Shown here: positions 29,785-30,293 of the stretch, in pieces
Layout: each line of letters opens with the position of its first letter
Numbering within the stretch: the stretch's first letter is position 1
NCBI GenBank assembly: GCA_964420285.1
Contig: CAYQTE010000061.1
Coordinates: 1 to 30,293 of the forward strand
DNA: 30,293 nt
DNA from: CAYQTE01 sp964420285
GTDB lineage: Bacteria; Planctomycetota; Phycisphaerae; Tepidisphaerales; Tepidisphaeraceae
Reading direction: 5' to 3'
The notes under the pieces: generated by a model
What the model was told of the DNA's origin: nothing
Database searches by the model: none
The model's input: the letters and a program-made list of their open reading frames with translations, nothing else
Made by a program: the position numbers and the translations under genes

Positions 29785-30293
29785 CGACCCATCCTATCGC
29801 CCAAAGGCGCGATTCGTCCACCTTTACGCTCCCCCGCTCTCCGGCACCCCTGCCCGCGGCGAGCCTGCCCGCCGTGAGCTTGCCGAACCGGTCGAACCGC
29901 TCGCCTGTTCATCTCCTCCCCTGCTCTGGCCAATCCCCGCCGTCGGCGGTAACCCCCCACCCGGGGGGCTGGGGGATTGTGGGACATTCTGCGACACGGT
30001 TGGGGAGCAAGGAGATCGCGGTGCCGGTGGAGAGGAGAAAGTGGAGCGTGAGGCGGAAGCCGTGGATCGTCGCTCTACTGTCTACTTTCCGCTCTCTACC
30101 CTCTCGGCCGCAGGCCGACCCCCACCCCCCCTATGTTGCATTCTGTTTCAATCTGCTGGAGAAGAAGCGGGGGAGATGGGGAGCCGGGGTGCAGCGGAGA
30201 CGGCCATGCTGGCACGTTCGGCGCTGGCATTATTGCCGTCTTGGCGCTCTTGGCGTCTCGTATGTTCAAAGAGGCCAAGAAATGTTCTACTGC
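29785..30293. other. Noncoding region with repeats
   Basis: About 510 bases upstream of ispH with no supported gene. The minus strand at about 29860-29905 holds two near-copies of a GCTCxCxGCGGGCA unit, of a kind often dispersed in environmental genomes. C/G-homopolymer runs occur near 29955-29975 and 30120-30130. The end carries the repeat copy at 30240-30257. The short minus-strand frames are low-complexity and not convincing. Confidence 0.5.
30240..30257 (-). repeat. Second exact copy of the 18-bp dispersed repeat
   Basis: On the minus strand this is identical to 12382-12399 (GACGCCAAGAGCGCCAAG). It may continue beyond the window, since the neighbouring bases also resemble the family. Confidence 0.6.

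Overview
The window looks like a chromosome segment of a high-GC bacterium, most probably a planctomycete (inference). Pointers are a eukaryote-like Ser/Thr kinase with zinc ribbons, a secreted leucine-rich-repeat protein, a GH29 alpha-L-fucosidase, a divergent acyl-carrier-like protein, lone antitoxins, and dispersed intergenic repeats of a kind I associate with planctomycete genomes. There is no rRNA, tRNA or CRISPR that I can see.

Layout. 1-2510 (minus): PfkB sugar kinase, a free-standing Clp N-domain protein and pyrF (cut by the window edge). 2670-4785 (plus): three membrane proteins of unknown function, with a decayed DUF433/nucleotidyltransferase relic between the first two. 4815-10363 (plus): a tightly packed operon-like run: Ser/Thr kinase with two zinc ribbons, two membrane proteins carrying the same C-x4-C-x10-C-x2-C zinc ribbon, a tiny membrane protein, then three helical proteins that resemble the eukaryotic/archaeal ESCRT-III (Snf7/CHMP) family. 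10546-11394: ribosomal proteins L35 and L20. 11698-12243: secreted double HMA-like protein with a consensus promoter. 12453-14174 (minus): acyl-carrier-like protein, lone Phd antitoxin, FemAB-like acyltransferase. 14462-19344 (plus): small ORF, fliD, a ParE/XRE toxin-antitoxin pair, fliS, and a DUF433 protein. 19369-23390 (minus): tatD, yraN, HldD-like epimerase, LRR protein. 23526-25478: lone CopG-type antitoxin with a stub of its toxin, and GH29 fucosidase. 25739-26062: operator-like palindromes and a plus-strand structured region ending in a strong terminator with no plus-strand gene, a candidate small RNA. 26105-29784 (minus): ispH-rfbA-rfbB-rfbD. 29785-30293: noncoding, repeat-bearing.

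The most notable feature is the 7636-10363 trio. Protein C (203 aa) follows the CHMP2/CHMP1 pattern along most of its length; protein A fuses an N-terminal region and a winged-helix-like segment to an ESCRT-III-like domain (compare CHMP7 or CdvB), and has an ideal internal ribosome binding site exactly at that domain's start; protein B has the same size and N-terminal style. Together with zinc-ribbon membrane proteins and a kinase they suggest a membrane-remodelling system regulated by phosphorylation. No Vps4-type ATPase is in the window. All of this rests on reading sequence patterns by eye; a profile search and structure prediction would decide it.
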